From contig JAACZV010000005.1 in NCBI GenBank assembly GCA_009996515.1, positions 124,001-188,000 on the forward strand: a stretch of DNA of 64,000 bases, written 5' to 3'. The first letter of the stretch is position 1, and each line of letters opens with the position of its first letter. Of this stretch, positions 36,277 to 45,005 are shown piece by piece. The stretch comes from Comamonadaceae bacterium (lineage in GTDB: Bacteria; Pseudomonadota; Gammaproteobacteria; Burkholderiales; Burkholderiaceae_C). A program made the position numbers and the translations under genes. Under the pieces are notes generated by a model that saw only the letters and a program-made list of their open reading frames with translations, did not search any database and was not told the origin of the DNA.

Positions 36277-38632
36277 GGGGCATGAAGAGTGGAGTGAGCA
36301 GCCAGGCCAGGAAGACGCCGATCAGCAGCGTCAGCCCGAAGGCATGCAGGGCCGGCGTGCCGGATAGCGCCAGCAGGCCGAAGGAAAGCAGCGTCGACAC
36401 GGCGGCCAGCGTCACCGCCAGGAAGGGCTGGGTTTCGCCGCGGCCGGGCTGTTCGAGCAGGAAGATGCCGTAGTCCACGCCCAGACCCAGCAGGATGAGC
36501 AGGGGCAGGATGTGGAACAGCTGCAGCACCTGGCCGCCCAGGGCCAGCAGGGCCACCGTCAGCACGCAGGCCAGCGCCGTGGGCGCGAGGGCGCGCCAGG
36601 ACGCGCGGCCGAAGCGCCAGGCCAGCGCGGCCCAGGTCAGCACCAGGCCGACCCCCAGCACGGCCGTCATCAGCTGGCGATAGCGGCCCAGCAGCGCGCT
36701 GACCTCGCCGACCTTGTCCACCCAGGTGGCGCCCTCGACGCGCAACGCTGCCAGCGCGGCCCGGGTGGCGACGGGCTCGGCGCCGCGCAGCAGCACGACG
36801 CTGGCCATGCCGTCGCCCAGCCGGCCCAGCCATTGCGCCCGCGCCGGCTCACTGACAGGGCTGGCCAGCCAGGCCTGCGGCGTGAGCGCCCGGGCAGCGG
36901 CGGCAGCGGGGGCGACGGGCTGGCCCAGCTTCTGGGCCAGCAACGGCCGCATCTCGGCCGCGCGGCGTGCGGCCAGCGCGGCATCCTCGTGCTGGCGGCG
37001 CAGCGAGGGCAGCCAGTCGCTCACCGCCTGCACGCCCAGGCCCATGCCGCGCAGCTGCGCCGTCAGCGCCTCCTCGCGCTCGAGCAGCTGCTGCTCGGTC
37101 GCGCCCTGCACGACGAAGAACTGCGCCACGCCCGGCGCCTGCATCAGGCGCGCGAACTCGCGCTGCTGGGCGATCAGCGCCGGCGGCGCGGACTGCAGCT
37201 GACGGATGTCGTCGTCGAAGCGCAGCCGGCTCAGGCCGGCGGCCGCCAGCAGCCCGCACAGCAGCAGCAGCAGGGCCAGCCCGCGCCCGTTCAGGGCGGG
37301 CCACAGCGCGCGCTGCGAGCCCAGCCATTGCGCGAAGCGCGTGGGCGCCATGCGGCTGGCGCCATCCAGCAGCGGGAACCACCACAGCACGGTGACAAAG
37401 GCCGCCACCAGGCCCACCGCCGAGAACACGGCGATCTGGCGCAGCCCCGGAAAGGGCGGCAGCGCCAGCAGCGCGTAGCCGATGACCGTCGTGGCCATTG
37501 CCAGCGTGACGATGGGGATCTGCTGCCTGAGCATGTCCCAGCGCTCGCTGGCCTGCAGGCCCTGGCGGGCACTGAAATAGGTGCTGCCGTAGTTCTCGGC
37601 CACGCCCAGCAGGCTGGCGCCGAACACCAGCGTGACCAGGTGCAGCCCGCCGAACACCAGCAGGCTGACCGAGCTGGCGACGAGCAGGCCCACGGCCATG
37701 GACAGCGCGACCAGCAGGCGCGGCCGCAGCGAGCGGAAGGCCAGCAGCGTCAGCGCGATGACGCCCACCAGCGAGCCCAGGCCTATGGTGTGGATCTCGA
37801 ACTCGGCCTGCTCGGCAGCGGCGGCGGCGAACAGCGGCACGCCGGCCAGGATGACCTGGGCGCCCTGCCCCTGGGCCGCCTGCCGGGCCGCCTCCAGCCG
37901 CGGCTGCAGCGCGCGCTGGGCCCCGATCTCGAAGCCCGAGCCGGCCAGCTCGATGAGCAGCAGCGCGTAGTGACGCTCGGGCGCGTTGGCGTCGGTGCCG
38001 GGGTCGGTCAGCATCAGCCGGCCGTCCTGCACGCGCACGCGGCTGCTCTGGCCGCGCTCGGCCAGCCATTGGCCGAAGAGGTTGAGCGGGTCGTCCGCCC
38101 AGGCACCCACGCGCGGCCCGCCGACGGGCTGGTAGAGCGCCGCGAGCGCCTGGTCGGCCAGCTCCTCGGTCGGCGCCTGGGCCAGGCGTTCGCGGGCCTG
38201 GGGCGACAGCAGGCCCGCGCGCACCGGCGTGTAGAGCGACAGCCAGGCCTGACTGTCGGCCTCGGCGACGCGATGACGGGCCGGGATGTCGCCCAGCGCC
38301 TGCAAGAAGGCATCGGCCGCGCGCTGCGCCTGCGCCGGGTCGCCACCGCCCACCAGCACGGTGACGCGACGCGCGCCGGCGTCGGCCAGCGCCTGTGTGG
38401 CCTGGGCCGCCAGCGGGCGCTGCTCATCGCGCGGCAGCATGGCCAGCATGTCGGTCACGGGCGCGCCGCGGTTGATGATCCAGTACCAGGCGTTGTGCGC
38501 CAGGCAGGCGAGCACGACCACCAGCCACAGGCCGCCCAGGCCGCGGGTGATCCGTTCCAACCGACTTGCGGGCCCCGCGGCAGACGGGGAGACGGCCGCT
38601 GGCGCGGGACGGCCGGGCGCTGCGCGGCTCAC
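36269..38632 (-). CDS. apeM: MMPL/RND-family exporter of the APE cluster (ApeM-like)
   Basis: 787 residues. Predicted topology is the RND pattern of 1 helix, a large periplasmic domain, 5 helices, another helix with a second periplasmic domain, and 5 helices: LGGLWLVVVLACLAHNAWYW at the N-terminus, LGSLVGVIALTLLAFRSL, VALSMAVGLLVASSVSLLVF, LGVAENYGSTYFSARQGL (motif with acidic residues), ILLGLGVDYGIFLLEQPGRG near the end. It would flip or extract the lipid-linked polyene at the inner membrane using the proton gradient. Coupled by short overlaps to both neighbours. Confidence 0.92.
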   Translation of the reverse strand: MSRAAPGRPAPAAVSPSAAGPASRLERITRGLGGLWLVVVLACLAHNAWYWIINRGAPVTDMLAMLPRDEQRPLAAQATQALADAGARRVTVLVGGGDPAQAQRAADAFLQALGDIPARHRVAEADSQAWLSLYTPVRAGLLSPQARERLAQAPTEELADQALAALYQPVGGPRVGAWADDPLNLFGQWLAERGQSSRVRVQDGRLMLTDPGTDANAPERHYALLLIELAGSGFEIGAQRALQPRLEAARQAAQGQGAQVILAGVPLFAAAAAEQAEFEIHTIGLGSLVGVIALTLLAFRSLRPRLLVALSMAVGLLVASSVSLLVFGGLHLVTLVFGASLLGVAENYGSTYFSARQGLQASERWDMLRQQIPIVTLAMATTVIGYALLALPPFPGLRQIAVFSAVGLVAAFVTVLWWFPLLDGASRMAPTRFAQWLGSQRALWPALNGRGLALLLLLCGLLAAAGLSRLRFDDDIRQLQSAPPALIAQQREFARLMQAPGVAQFFVVQGATEQQLLEREEALTAQLRGMGLGVQAVSDWLPSLRRQHEDAALAARRAAEMRPLLAQKLGQPVAPAAAAARALTPQAWLASPVSEPARAQWLGRLGDGMASVVLLRGAEPVATRAALAALRVEGATWVDKVGEVSALLGRYRQLMTAVLGVGLVLTWAALAWRFGRASWRALAPTALACVLTVALLALGGQVLQLFHILPLLILLGLGVDYGIFLLEQPGRGETQPFLAVTLAAVSTLLSFGLLALSGTPALHAFGLTLLIGVFLAWLLTPLFMPHA

Positions 38633-39219
38633 TGGAACAGGCCCGGTTCCGCCGCACCGTCGGTGCGCGGGTTGAGGATCTGGATCAGGCTCTCGTCGCC
38701 ATTGGCCTCGAAGAGCTGGATGCGGCGCACGAAGCCGTCGCCTTCCAGCTCCACCTTCTTCAGCACCTGCTGCAGCGCGCCAGGCCTGGGCACCAGGGCC
38801 AGCTGCCAGGCCGAGCCCTTGACGCTGCCGGTGAGCTCGAAGAGGCCGGCCAGGCCGCTGACGTCACCGTTGAGCAGCGCGAACATCAGCGTGTTGATGA
38901 CGCGCACGGCCGGTTCGCGCGCGGCCTCCAGGCGCATGGCCATCTGACCGCCCTGCGTGGCGCGGATCTCGTGCTGCGTCAGCCTCAGCTCGCTGGCGAA
39001 GGGCTTGAGCGTGCGCCACAGCACGCCGCGCCCTCGCGCTGCGACGAAGTTGCCGGTGGAGACCAACGGCCTGGCAAAACCCGGCACCTTCTTGGTCTGC
39101 GTGAACTCGCCGCGCAGCCACTCGGGCTGCTGCAGCCGCTCGCGCACGGCCTGCACGAGATCCGGCGCCGCAGTGGCGGCGACGGGCAGCAGGGTGATCA
39201 GCAGTGCACGGCGCTTCAT
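38629..39219 (-). CDS. apeL: LolA-like outer-membrane lipoprotein carrier (ApeL-like)
   Basis: 196 residues. Sec signal peptide (MKRRALLITLLPVAATAA), then the LolA-type opening LQQPEWLRGEFTQTKKVPGF followed by ARPLVSTGNFVAARGRGVLW and RTLKPF. LolA-like proteins carry hydrophobic cargo in an unclosed beta-barrel across the periplasm; here the cargo is probably the aryl polyene lipid handed over by the MMPL protein. It overlaps the MMPL and thioesterase genes by 4 bp each. Confidence 0.88.
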   Translation of the reverse strand: MKRRALLITLLPVAATAAPDLVQAVRERLQQPEWLRGEFTQTKKVPGFARPLVSTGNFVAARGRGVLWRTLKPFASELRLTQHEIRATQGGQMAMRLEAAREPAVRVINTLMFALLNGDVSGLAGLFELTGSVKGSAWQLALVPRPGALQQVLKKVELEGDGFVRRIQLFEANGDESLIQILNPRTDGAAEPGLFQ

Positions 39220-39632
39220 GCGGGACTCACTCCGAGCCTGCGCCACAGCACCTGCGGGCAGCCCCATTCCATCTCGCGCGTGGCGATGTTGAAGGCCACC
39301 TGGATGGTGTGGGCCTTGTGGATGACCTTGGCCGTGACCGCGTCGCGGATGACGTAGTCCAGCTTGAGGCGGTTCTCCCACTCGACGATCTCTGCGCGCA
39401 CGACGACGCGCCGGCCATAGGGCAGCATGTCCACGTACTTGAGCCGCATGTCGACGATGGGCCAGGCATAGCCGGACTCGCGCATCTGCGGGTAGTCGTA
39501 GTCGAAGCGGGCCATCAGCGCATTGCGGGCCAGCTCCAGGTACTTCACGTAATGCCCATGCCAGACGATGTCCATTGGGTCCAGGTCATGGAAGGCCGGC
39601 GTCAGTTCGATCTCATGCCACAGCTCAGGCAT
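39216..39632 (-). CDS. apeK: Acyl-CoA/ACP thioesterase, 4HBT hotdog family (ApeK-like)
   Basis: 138 residues from the ATG at 39632. The 4-hydroxybenzoyl-CoA thioesterase signature is present near the N-terminus: HDLDPMDIVWHGHYVKYLE, with the catalytic Asp in DPMDIVWH. The remainder is a single hotdog domain (RAEIVEWENRLKLDYVIRD). It may release or edit the polyene acyl chain. Seven residues of an upstream extension (from 39653) lie within the ammonia-lyase gene and are not needed. It overlaps that gene by 8 bp. Confidence 0.88.
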   Translation of the reverse strand: MPELWHEIELTPAFHDLDPMDIVWHGHYVKYLELARNALMARFDYDYPQMRESGYAWPIVDMRLKYVDMLPYGRRVVVRAEIVEWENRLKLDYVIRDAVTAKVIHKAHTIQVAFNIATREMEWGCPQVLWRRLGVSPA

Positions 39633-41151
39633 ACAGCCCCCAGGCCTGGCCACGGATGGCGTCCATCAGCGCGACCAGCTCCTTGTCCAGCGCGCGATCC
39701 TCGTCGATCAGCGGCAGGCGCCCGGCCAGGTCGGCCTGCATGGCGGCCAGCTCCGGCGTCAGCGCCAGCGGCGCCTGGCGCTCGCGCAGCGCCAGGCCCT
39801 GGCGGGCGGCGATCAGCATCGCGGCGACGACCTGCTCGGCCAGGTCCAGCACGCGCAGCGCGTCGCGTGCGGCGATGGTGCCCATGCTGACCTTGTCCTG
39901 GTTGTGGCACTCGGTGCTGCGGCTGAAGACGGACGCCGGCATGGTCTGCTTCAGCGCCTCGGCCGTCCACGCGGACACGCTGATCTGCAGCGCCTTCAGG
40001 CCGTGGTTGATGGCCGCGCGTTCGCCGCGGGCACCGCTCAGGTTCGCCGGCAGGCCGTGGTTGTAGCGGGCGTCCACCAGCAGCGCCAGCTGCCGGTCCA
40101 GCAGGTCGGCCACGTTGGCGACGGCGGTCTTCAGCGTGTCCATGGCCATCGCGATGTGGCCGCCGTAGAAGTGGCCGCCGTGCAGCACGCGCTCCTCGAC
40201 CGGATCGATCAGCGGGTTGTCGTTGGCGCTGTTGAGCTCGTTCTCGATCAGCTGGCGCAGCCAGGGCAGCGCATCCTCCAGCACGCCGATGACGTGGGGC
40301 GCGCAGCGCAGCGAGTAGCGGTCCTGCAGGCGCTGCTCGTTGCGCGACGGCCGGTCGCTGGCGAGGTCGGCGCGCAGCCGCTGGGCCACGCGCTGCTGGC
40401 CGGCGTGGGGCTTGGCGGCGAACAGCGTCGCGTCGAAGTGGTGGGCATTGCCGGCGCTGGCGACGACGTTCATCGCCGTGATGCGCGTGGCGAGCCGGGC
40501 CAGGTAGTCGGCGCGGGCGAAGGCCAGGCAGGCCAGGCCGGTCATGACGGCCGTGCCGTTCATGATGGCCAGCCCCTCCTTGGGGCGCAGCCGCAGCGGC
40601 GCGGCGCCGACGGCGCGCAAGGCCGCGGCGGCGGGCAGGGTCTCGCCGTTGACGCTGACCTCGCGCTCGCCGCACAGCACGGCGGCCAGGTAGGACAGCG
40701 GCGTCAGGTCCCCGCTGGCGCCCACCGAGCCTTCGCTGGGAATCAGCGGCAGGATGTCGTGGCGCAGCAGCGTCTCGATCTGGCGCAGCAGGTCCAGGCT
40801 GACGCCGGACAGGCCCTGGCACAGCGAGGCCAGGCGCGCGCCCAGCACGGCGCGGGTCTGCTCCGCGCTCAGTAGCGCGCCGGCGCCTATGCCGTGGTAG
40901 GTGTAGAGGTGATGCGGCAGCTCGGGCACCAGGGCCGACGGCACGGCCACGGTGCAGGAGTCGCCATAGCCGGTGGTGACGCCGTAGATGACGCCGTCCT
41001 CGGCCAGCAGGCGGGCGACAAAATCGGCGCCGGCCTGGATGCGGGCCTGAAACTCGGGCGCGCGGCCCAGCTCGGCGCCGGCCTGGCGGCGGGCCAGCGC
41101 GACGATGTCCTCGATGGCGAGGCGCTGGCCGTCAAACGTGATGGGAGACAT
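39625..41151 (-). CDS. Aromatic amino acid/histidine ammonia-lyase family enzyme
   Basis: 508 residues. MIO prosthetic group triad Ala145-Ser146-Gly147 in GSVGASGDLTPLSYLA, the catalytic Tyr56 in IYGVTTGYGD, NGTAVMTGLACLAFARADY, NSANDNPLIDP and SSECHNQD-type region (SRSTECHNQDKVSMGT). It eliminates ammonia from an aromatic amino acid. The substrate-selecting pair, usually Ser-His (histidine lyase), His-Leu (tyrosine lyase) or Phe-Leu (phenylalanine lyase), reads Tyr85-His86 (LYTYHGIGAG). Its place inside the APE operon, sharing 8 and 20 bp with its neighbours, suggests it makes the cinnamate- or coumarate-type starter; a true histidine-degradation role is unlikely without hut genes. Confidence 0.9.
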   Translation of the reverse strand: MSPITFDGQRLAIEDIVALARRQAGAELGRAPEFQARIQAGADFVARLLAEDGVIYGVTTGYGDSCTVAVPSALVPELPHHLYTYHGIGAGALLSAEQTRAVLGARLASLCQGLSGVSLDLLRQIETLLRHDILPLIPSEGSVGASGDLTPLSYLAAVLCGEREVSVNGETLPAAAALRAVGAAPLRLRPKEGLAIMNGTAVMTGLACLAFARADYLARLATRITAMNVVASAGNAHHFDATLFAAKPHAGQQRVAQRLRADLASDRPSRNEQRLQDRYSLRCAPHVIGVLEDALPWLRQLIENELNSANDNPLIDPVEERVLHGGHFYGGHIAMAMDTLKTAVANVADLLDRQLALLVDARYNHGLPANLSGARGERAAINHGLKALQISVSAWTAEALKQTMPASVFSRSTECHNQDKVSMGTIAARDALRVLDLAEQVVAAMLIAARQGLALRERQAPLALTPELAAMQADLAGRLPLIDEDRALDKELVALMDAIRGQAWGLYA

Positions 41152-42052
41152 CGGGGCGGTCCCAGAAAGCGTAGAAGTTGAACCAGTCATAGGGCGAACG
41201 GCGCAGCCGCGCGGCCAGCGCATCGGCGAAGCGGCTGGCGTGCTGGGCCAGCGCGGCCTCGCGGGCGCGGCGCGGCAGCAGCACCTTGTCGGCCAGCAGC
41301 TCGAACTCCAGCGCATAGCCGCGGCCCTCGTGCAGGCTGAGCATCAGGTAGAGCGGGCAGCCCAGCAGGCCGGCGATGAGATAGGGGCCCACTGGGAAAT
41401 CAGCCTCACCGCCCAGGAAGGGAATGCGCGCGGTCTTGCCGCCGCGCAGCGGCACGCGGTCGCCCGCGATGGCCAGGAATTCGCCGGCCGCGACGCGCTC
41501 GGCCAGCCTGAGCGTGAGGCCCATGTCCAGTTCGCTGACCTCGATGAGCTGGACGGCGCGCCGCGGATTCAGCCGCGCCAGGATGCGGTTGAAGCTCTCC
41601 GCGTGCTTGGTGTGCACCAACACGTTCACCCTGACGCCGGGATAGGTCTCGACCAGCGCCTGGCACAGCTCCAGGCAGCCGGTGTGGGCCGTGACCAGCA
41701 CGGCGCCCTGCCCCGTGGCGGACTGGGCATGGACGGTCTCGGTGCCGCGCACCTGCACGCGGTCCAGCGGGTAGCGACCCGCGATGGCCAGCAGCTTGTC
41801 CAGCAGCGTCTCGGCGAACAGCCGCACATGGGTCAGGCCCTGGCGCCAGCCGGCCGCAGGCTGCAGGCGGCGTAGATAGCCCAGGCTGTGCGCCCGCAGC
41901 CCCGGCTGCGCGATCCAGTACGCCAGCACCACGGGCCACAGCAGCAGGCGGAACACCGCGCGGCCCAGCAGCCGGTGCGCGGCGTACAGCAGCCAGATGC
42001 CGGCGACGAAGGTGCTCTCGCCCATCGCCGCCCAATGGCGCTGCGCCTTCAT
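41132..42052 (-). CDS. LpxL/HtrB-family lysophospholipid acyltransferase of the APE cluster
   Basis: 306 residues. N-terminal membrane helix (STFVAGIWLLYAAHRLLG and AVFRLLLWPVVLAYWIA), then the HxxxxE active-site motif TAHTGCLELCQALVE, the GDRVPLRGGK motif and PYDWFNFYAFWD at the C-terminus, all typical of Kdo-lipid A acyltransferase relatives. With the glycosyltransferase at 42049 it seems to make up the two halves of ApeJ, which I recall as a fused glycosyl/acyltransferase in enterobacterial clusters. It would add the lipid anchor. Its 3' end overlaps the ammonia-lyase start by 20 bp. Confidence 0.88.
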   Translation of the reverse strand: MKAQRHWAAMGESTFVAGIWLLYAAHRLLGRAVFRLLLWPVVLAYWIAQPGLRAHSLGYLRRLQPAAGWRQGLTHVRLFAETLLDKLLAIAGRYPLDRVQVRGTETVHAQSATGQGAVLVTAHTGCLELCQALVETYPGVRVNVLVHTKHAESFNRILARLNPRRAVQLIEVSELDMGLTLRLAERVAAGEFLAIAGDRVPLRGGKTARIPFLGGEADFPVGPYLIAGLLGCPLYLMLSLHEGRGYALEFELLADKVLLPRRAREAALAQHASRFADALAARLRRSPYDWFNFYAFWDRPDVSHHV

Positions 42053-42780
42053 GCCGACAGCTTTCGCCACAGCAGCAAGGGGGCGCGCCACAGCATGCCG
42101 AAGAACAGCCGCGTGTGCATGGCCGAGATCAGCAGGTTGTCGCGTAGCGCGCGGAAGTGAGACACGCCATCTTCGGGGTAGCGAACCCGCGTAGGCTGGT
42201 TGACGAGCTTCACGCCTGCCCACACCAGGCGCACGGCGATCTCGATGTCGAAATCCATGCGGCGGCCTATGAGCCTCCCATCCAGCACGCGCAGCACGGC
42301 GGGCAGCGGGTAGATGCGAAAGCCGCACATGGCATCGCGCACGGTGAAGGACAAGGTGTTGATCCAGACCCAGATGTGCGTCGCGTAGCGGCCATACAGG
42401 CGCGCCTTGGGAACGCTGTCGTCGTAGATCGGGCAGCCGCAGATGAAATGCTCGGGCGCGGCCGCGGCCGCGGCGACGAAGGCCGGGACGTCGCGCGTGT
42501 CGTGCTGGCCGTCCGCATCGATTTGCAGCGCATGCGTCCAGCCCAGCTGCGCAGCGCGGCGCAGACCGGCCATGACGGCACCGCCCTTGCCTTGGTTGAC
42601 CGACAGGCGTTCCAGCGCGACGCCTTGCTGCTGGGCCAGCGCGTCCAGCACGGCGGCACAGCCGGGCTCGCTGGCATCGTCCACCAGCAGCACTGGCAAG
42701 CCATGGGCGCGCAGCGCCGCGACGACACCCACGACCGGGCCGCCATGGTTGTAGACAGGGATGACGGCGCCCAGCCTCAT
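42049..42780 (-). CDS. Family 2 glycosyltransferase of the APE cluster (ApeJ-like GT half)
   Basis: 243 residues, GT-A fold: AVIPVYNHGGPVVGVVAAL at the N-terminus, VLLVDDASEPGCAAVLDAL, nucleotide-sugar motif LQIDADGQHD and acceptor region MCGFRIYPLPAVLRVLD. It probably transfers a sugar to the pigment or its lipid anchor at the inner face of the cytoplasmic membrane. It overlaps the acyltransferase gene by 4 bp (ATGA) and the ApeHI gene by 4 bp. Confidence 0.9.
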   Translation of the reverse strand: MRLGAVIPVYNHGGPVVGVVAALRAHGLPVLLVDDASEPGCAAVLDALAQQQGVALERLSVNQGKGGAVMAGLRRAAQLGWTHALQIDADGQHDTRDVPAFVAAAAAAPEHFICGCPIYDDSVPKARLYGRYATHIWVWINTLSFTVRDAMCGFRIYPLPAVLRVLDGRLIGRRMDFDIEIAVRLVWAGVKLVNQPTRVRYPEDGVSHFRALRDNLLISAMHTRLFFGMLWRAPLLLWRKLSA

Positions 42781-44441
42781 GGCGCGGTGAACAGCAGCTT
42801 GCCGCTAGCGTGCGGGCCCTGCTCGGAGTGATAGCGAAAGCCCAGTTTGCCTGCCGTCCAGCTCAGGCTCAGCGTGACGCGCTGCCCCGGCGCGATGACG
42901 CGCTGGAACTTCAGCGCCTCCATGCCGGCAAACTCGCCGTCGATGCCGAAGCGCTCACGGCCGAACAGCTCGGCCCATTCGATCTGCACGACGCCGGCCA
43001 GGATGGGATGGCCGGGGAAATGACCGTCGAACTGCGGCAGCGCGGCGTCGATGAGCAGCGTCAGGTCCAGGCCCGCATCGCTGGCCTGGATGGCGCGCAG
43101 CGCCGGCCGGCGCGGGTCGAACTCGGCCAGAAGCCGGGCCTGCGTGGACTTGCCCTGGGCGTTGACGGGCAGCTCGGGCAGGAAGCGGAAGCGCCGCGGC
43201 AGCGCGACGCGCTCGACGACGTCCGCCAGGCCTGCCCGCAGCGCCTCGGCCAGCGCGCGCCGGCCCTGTGCGTCGTGCAGCCGCCAGCCGGCCTCGCTGG
43301 GCACGGCGACGACGCCCAGCTGTTCGCGCGGCTCGGTCAGCGGCACCAGGCGCAGCTCGGCGATCAGCGGCGAGGCGCGCAGCGCGGCCTCCACGGCCGT
43401 CAGCGAGACGCGCTTCTCGGCGATCTTGACGATGCGGTCGGCGCGGCCGCGCAGCTCGAAGCCGCCCGCGACGGCGGCGGCGCGGTCGGCGCTGGGCGTC
43501 CAGCCGGCGTCGTCCAGATGCGGCGAACGCAGCCACAGCGCATCGTCCTCGACGCGCCACTCCACGCCCGGCAGCGCCTGCCAGTGGGCGGGCGCTCCGG
43601 GGTTGCGCTGGCGCCAGGCGACGCCGCCGGTCTCGCTGCTGCCGTAGACCTCGATTGGCGCGCGGCCGAACACGCGCAGGCAGTCGGGCAGGGCCGCGTC
43701 CAGCAGCGGCGCGCCGGAGCTGAAGACCTGGTCGACGCGGAGCTTGTCCACCCGCGGCAGCCGGCCCAGGTGGGCCGGGCTGGCGACGAGGATGGCTTGT
43801 GCGCCGGGCGGCGTCAGCTCGGCCAGGTCTTCCAGCACGACCAACTGCTGCGCCTGCAGCGGCCGGCCCGTGGCCAGCGGCCACAGCACGCGGAACAGCA
43901 GGCCGTACACATGCTGATGGGACACGCTGGCCAGCACGACCGCGCCGGGCGCGCTGGCGCCGAAGGCCTGCTCCAGCGCCGTGACCTCGTCGAAGAGCTG
44001 GCGCAGGCGCTTGGTCAGCGCCTGGGGCTGGCCGGTGGAGCCGGACGTGAAGACGACCAGTTGCCGGGCCTCGGTATCCAGCGGGCCGGCGGGCGCCGGC
44101 GCGGCGGCGGGCACGACGAGGGGCAGCCCCTCGGGCGGCGCCACGTCGCCGGCAAACCCGTCGACGCAGGCGCCCAGCGCCTGCCGGCTGGCGGGCGTCT
44201 GGTCGCCCGGCAGCCAGGCCTGCTTGCCGGCCTGCCAGACGCCCAGCAGCGCGGCGGCAAAGCTCAGGCCGTCCTGGAAGAAGAGGCCGAAGCGCTGGCC
44301 CGGATGCGCCGCGAAGGCGGCCTGCCAACGGCCGATCTCGGCGAGGAAGTCGGCACCGGTCACGGCTTCGCGGCGGCGCCAGCCGACGATGGCCGGCGGC
44401 GGCAATCCAGACAGTGCGGCCAGGCGCTGGGCCGGCGTCAT
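42777..44441 (-). CDS. AMP-dependent acyl ligase fused to a dehydratase hotdog domain (ApeH-ApeI fusion)
   Basis: 554 residues. Residues 1-440: adenylation domain with P-loop FTSGSTGQPQALTK (131-144), YGSSETGGVAWRQRN, LRGRADRIVKIAEKRVSL, and the C-terminal Lys in NAQGKSTQARLLAE. Residues about 450-554: a hotdog domain with DGHFPGHPILAGVVQIEWA, the FabZ/ApeI signature with its His. In other APE clusters these are two genes. The ligase would load the aryl acid onto an ACP and the second domain would dehydrate hydroxyacyl intermediates. Overlaps the membrane-protein gene by 4 bp. The ATG at 44441 is taken because the upstream frame runs through that neighbour. Confidence 0.88.
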   Translation of the reverse strand: MTPAQRLAALSGLPPPAIVGWRRREAVTGADFLAEIGRWQAAFAAHPGQRFGLFFQDGLSFAAALLGVWQAGKQAWLPGDQTPASRQALGACVDGFAGDVAPPEGLPLVVPAAAPAPAGPLDTEARQLVVFTSGSTGQPQALTKRLRQLFDEVTALEQAFGASAPGAVVLASVSHQHVYGLLFRVLWPLATGRPLQAQQLVVLEDLAELTPPGAQAILVASPAHLGRLPRVDKLRVDQVFSSGAPLLDAALPDCLRVFGRAPIEVYGSSETGGVAWRQRNPGAPAHWQALPGVEWRVEDDALWLRSPHLDDAGWTPSADRAAAVAGGFELRGRADRIVKIAEKRVSLTAVEAALRASPLIAELRLVPLTEPREQLGVVAVPSEAGWRLHDAQGRRALAEALRAGLADVVERVALPRRFRFLPELPVNAQGKSTQARLLAEFDPRRPALRAIQASDAGLDLTLLIDAALPQFDGHFPGHPILAGVVQIEWAELFGRERFGIDGEFAGMEALKFQRVIAPGQRVTLSLSWTAGKLGFRYHSEQGPHASGKLLFTAP

Positions 44442-44992
44442 GCCTGCGGCCTTGCGTGGCGCGCCCGCAGCCGCCGGCGCAGCAGCCATTCGCCGCCCAT
44501 CAGCGTGCCGATCAGCAGGTAGGCGATGAGGCCGTTGTAGAGCGCCCAGCTGCGCTCCGAGGCCCACAGCGCCGTCGCCAGCGCGATGCCGCCATTGAGC
44601 ACGAAGAAGCCGCACCAGACCTGCGTGACGCGGCGGGTGTAGGCCTGTCCGCGGGCATCCAGCTCGGGTTCCTGCAGGCGCGCGAGGCGCTCGACCACGC
44701 TGGGGCCGCGCAGCAGGCTGAGACCGAAGATGACGAGCAACACGAGATTGACCAGCACGGGATAGAGCTTGAGCGGCAGGCTGGCATTGAGCAGCGCGGT
44801 GCCTGCCGCCAGCAGCAGGGCCGCCAGCGCCAGCCAGCGCGCCTGCATCAGCTGGGCGCCGCCCGCCAGCCAGCGCAGGCCGCCCAGCACCAGCAGCAGC
44901 ACGGCAAGGTAGCGGGGCTGGACATGCCCCAGGCTGACGTAGACGATCAGCGGATAGGCGGCCGTCAGGGCCAGCAACAGGGCCCAGCGCAT
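44438..44992 (-). CDS. apeG: Polytopic membrane protein of the APE cluster (COG4648-like, ApeG)
   Basis: 184 residues with about five hydrophobic helices: MRWALLLALTAAYPLIVYVS, RYLAVLLLVLGGLRWLAGG, WLALAALLLAAGTALL, LVNLVLLVIFGLSLL and LYNGLIAYLLIGTLMGGEWL. It has the TRRVTQVWCGFFVLNGGIAL segment seen in IspZ-like proteins. The role in APE synthesis is unknown; it may help anchor the assembly line at the membrane. 13 bp separate it from the ACP gene upstream. Confidence 0.85.
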   Translation of the reverse strand: MRWALLLALTAAYPLIVYVSLGHVQPRYLAVLLLVLGGLRWLAGGAQLMQARWLALAALLLAAGTALLNASLPLKLYPVLVNLVLLVIFGLSLLRGPSVVERLARLQEPELDARGQAYTRRVTQVWCGFFVLNGGIALATALWASERSWALYNGLIAYLLIGTLMGGEWLLRRRLRARHARPQA

Positions 44993-45005
44993 GGCCTGGC
45001 CCGGA

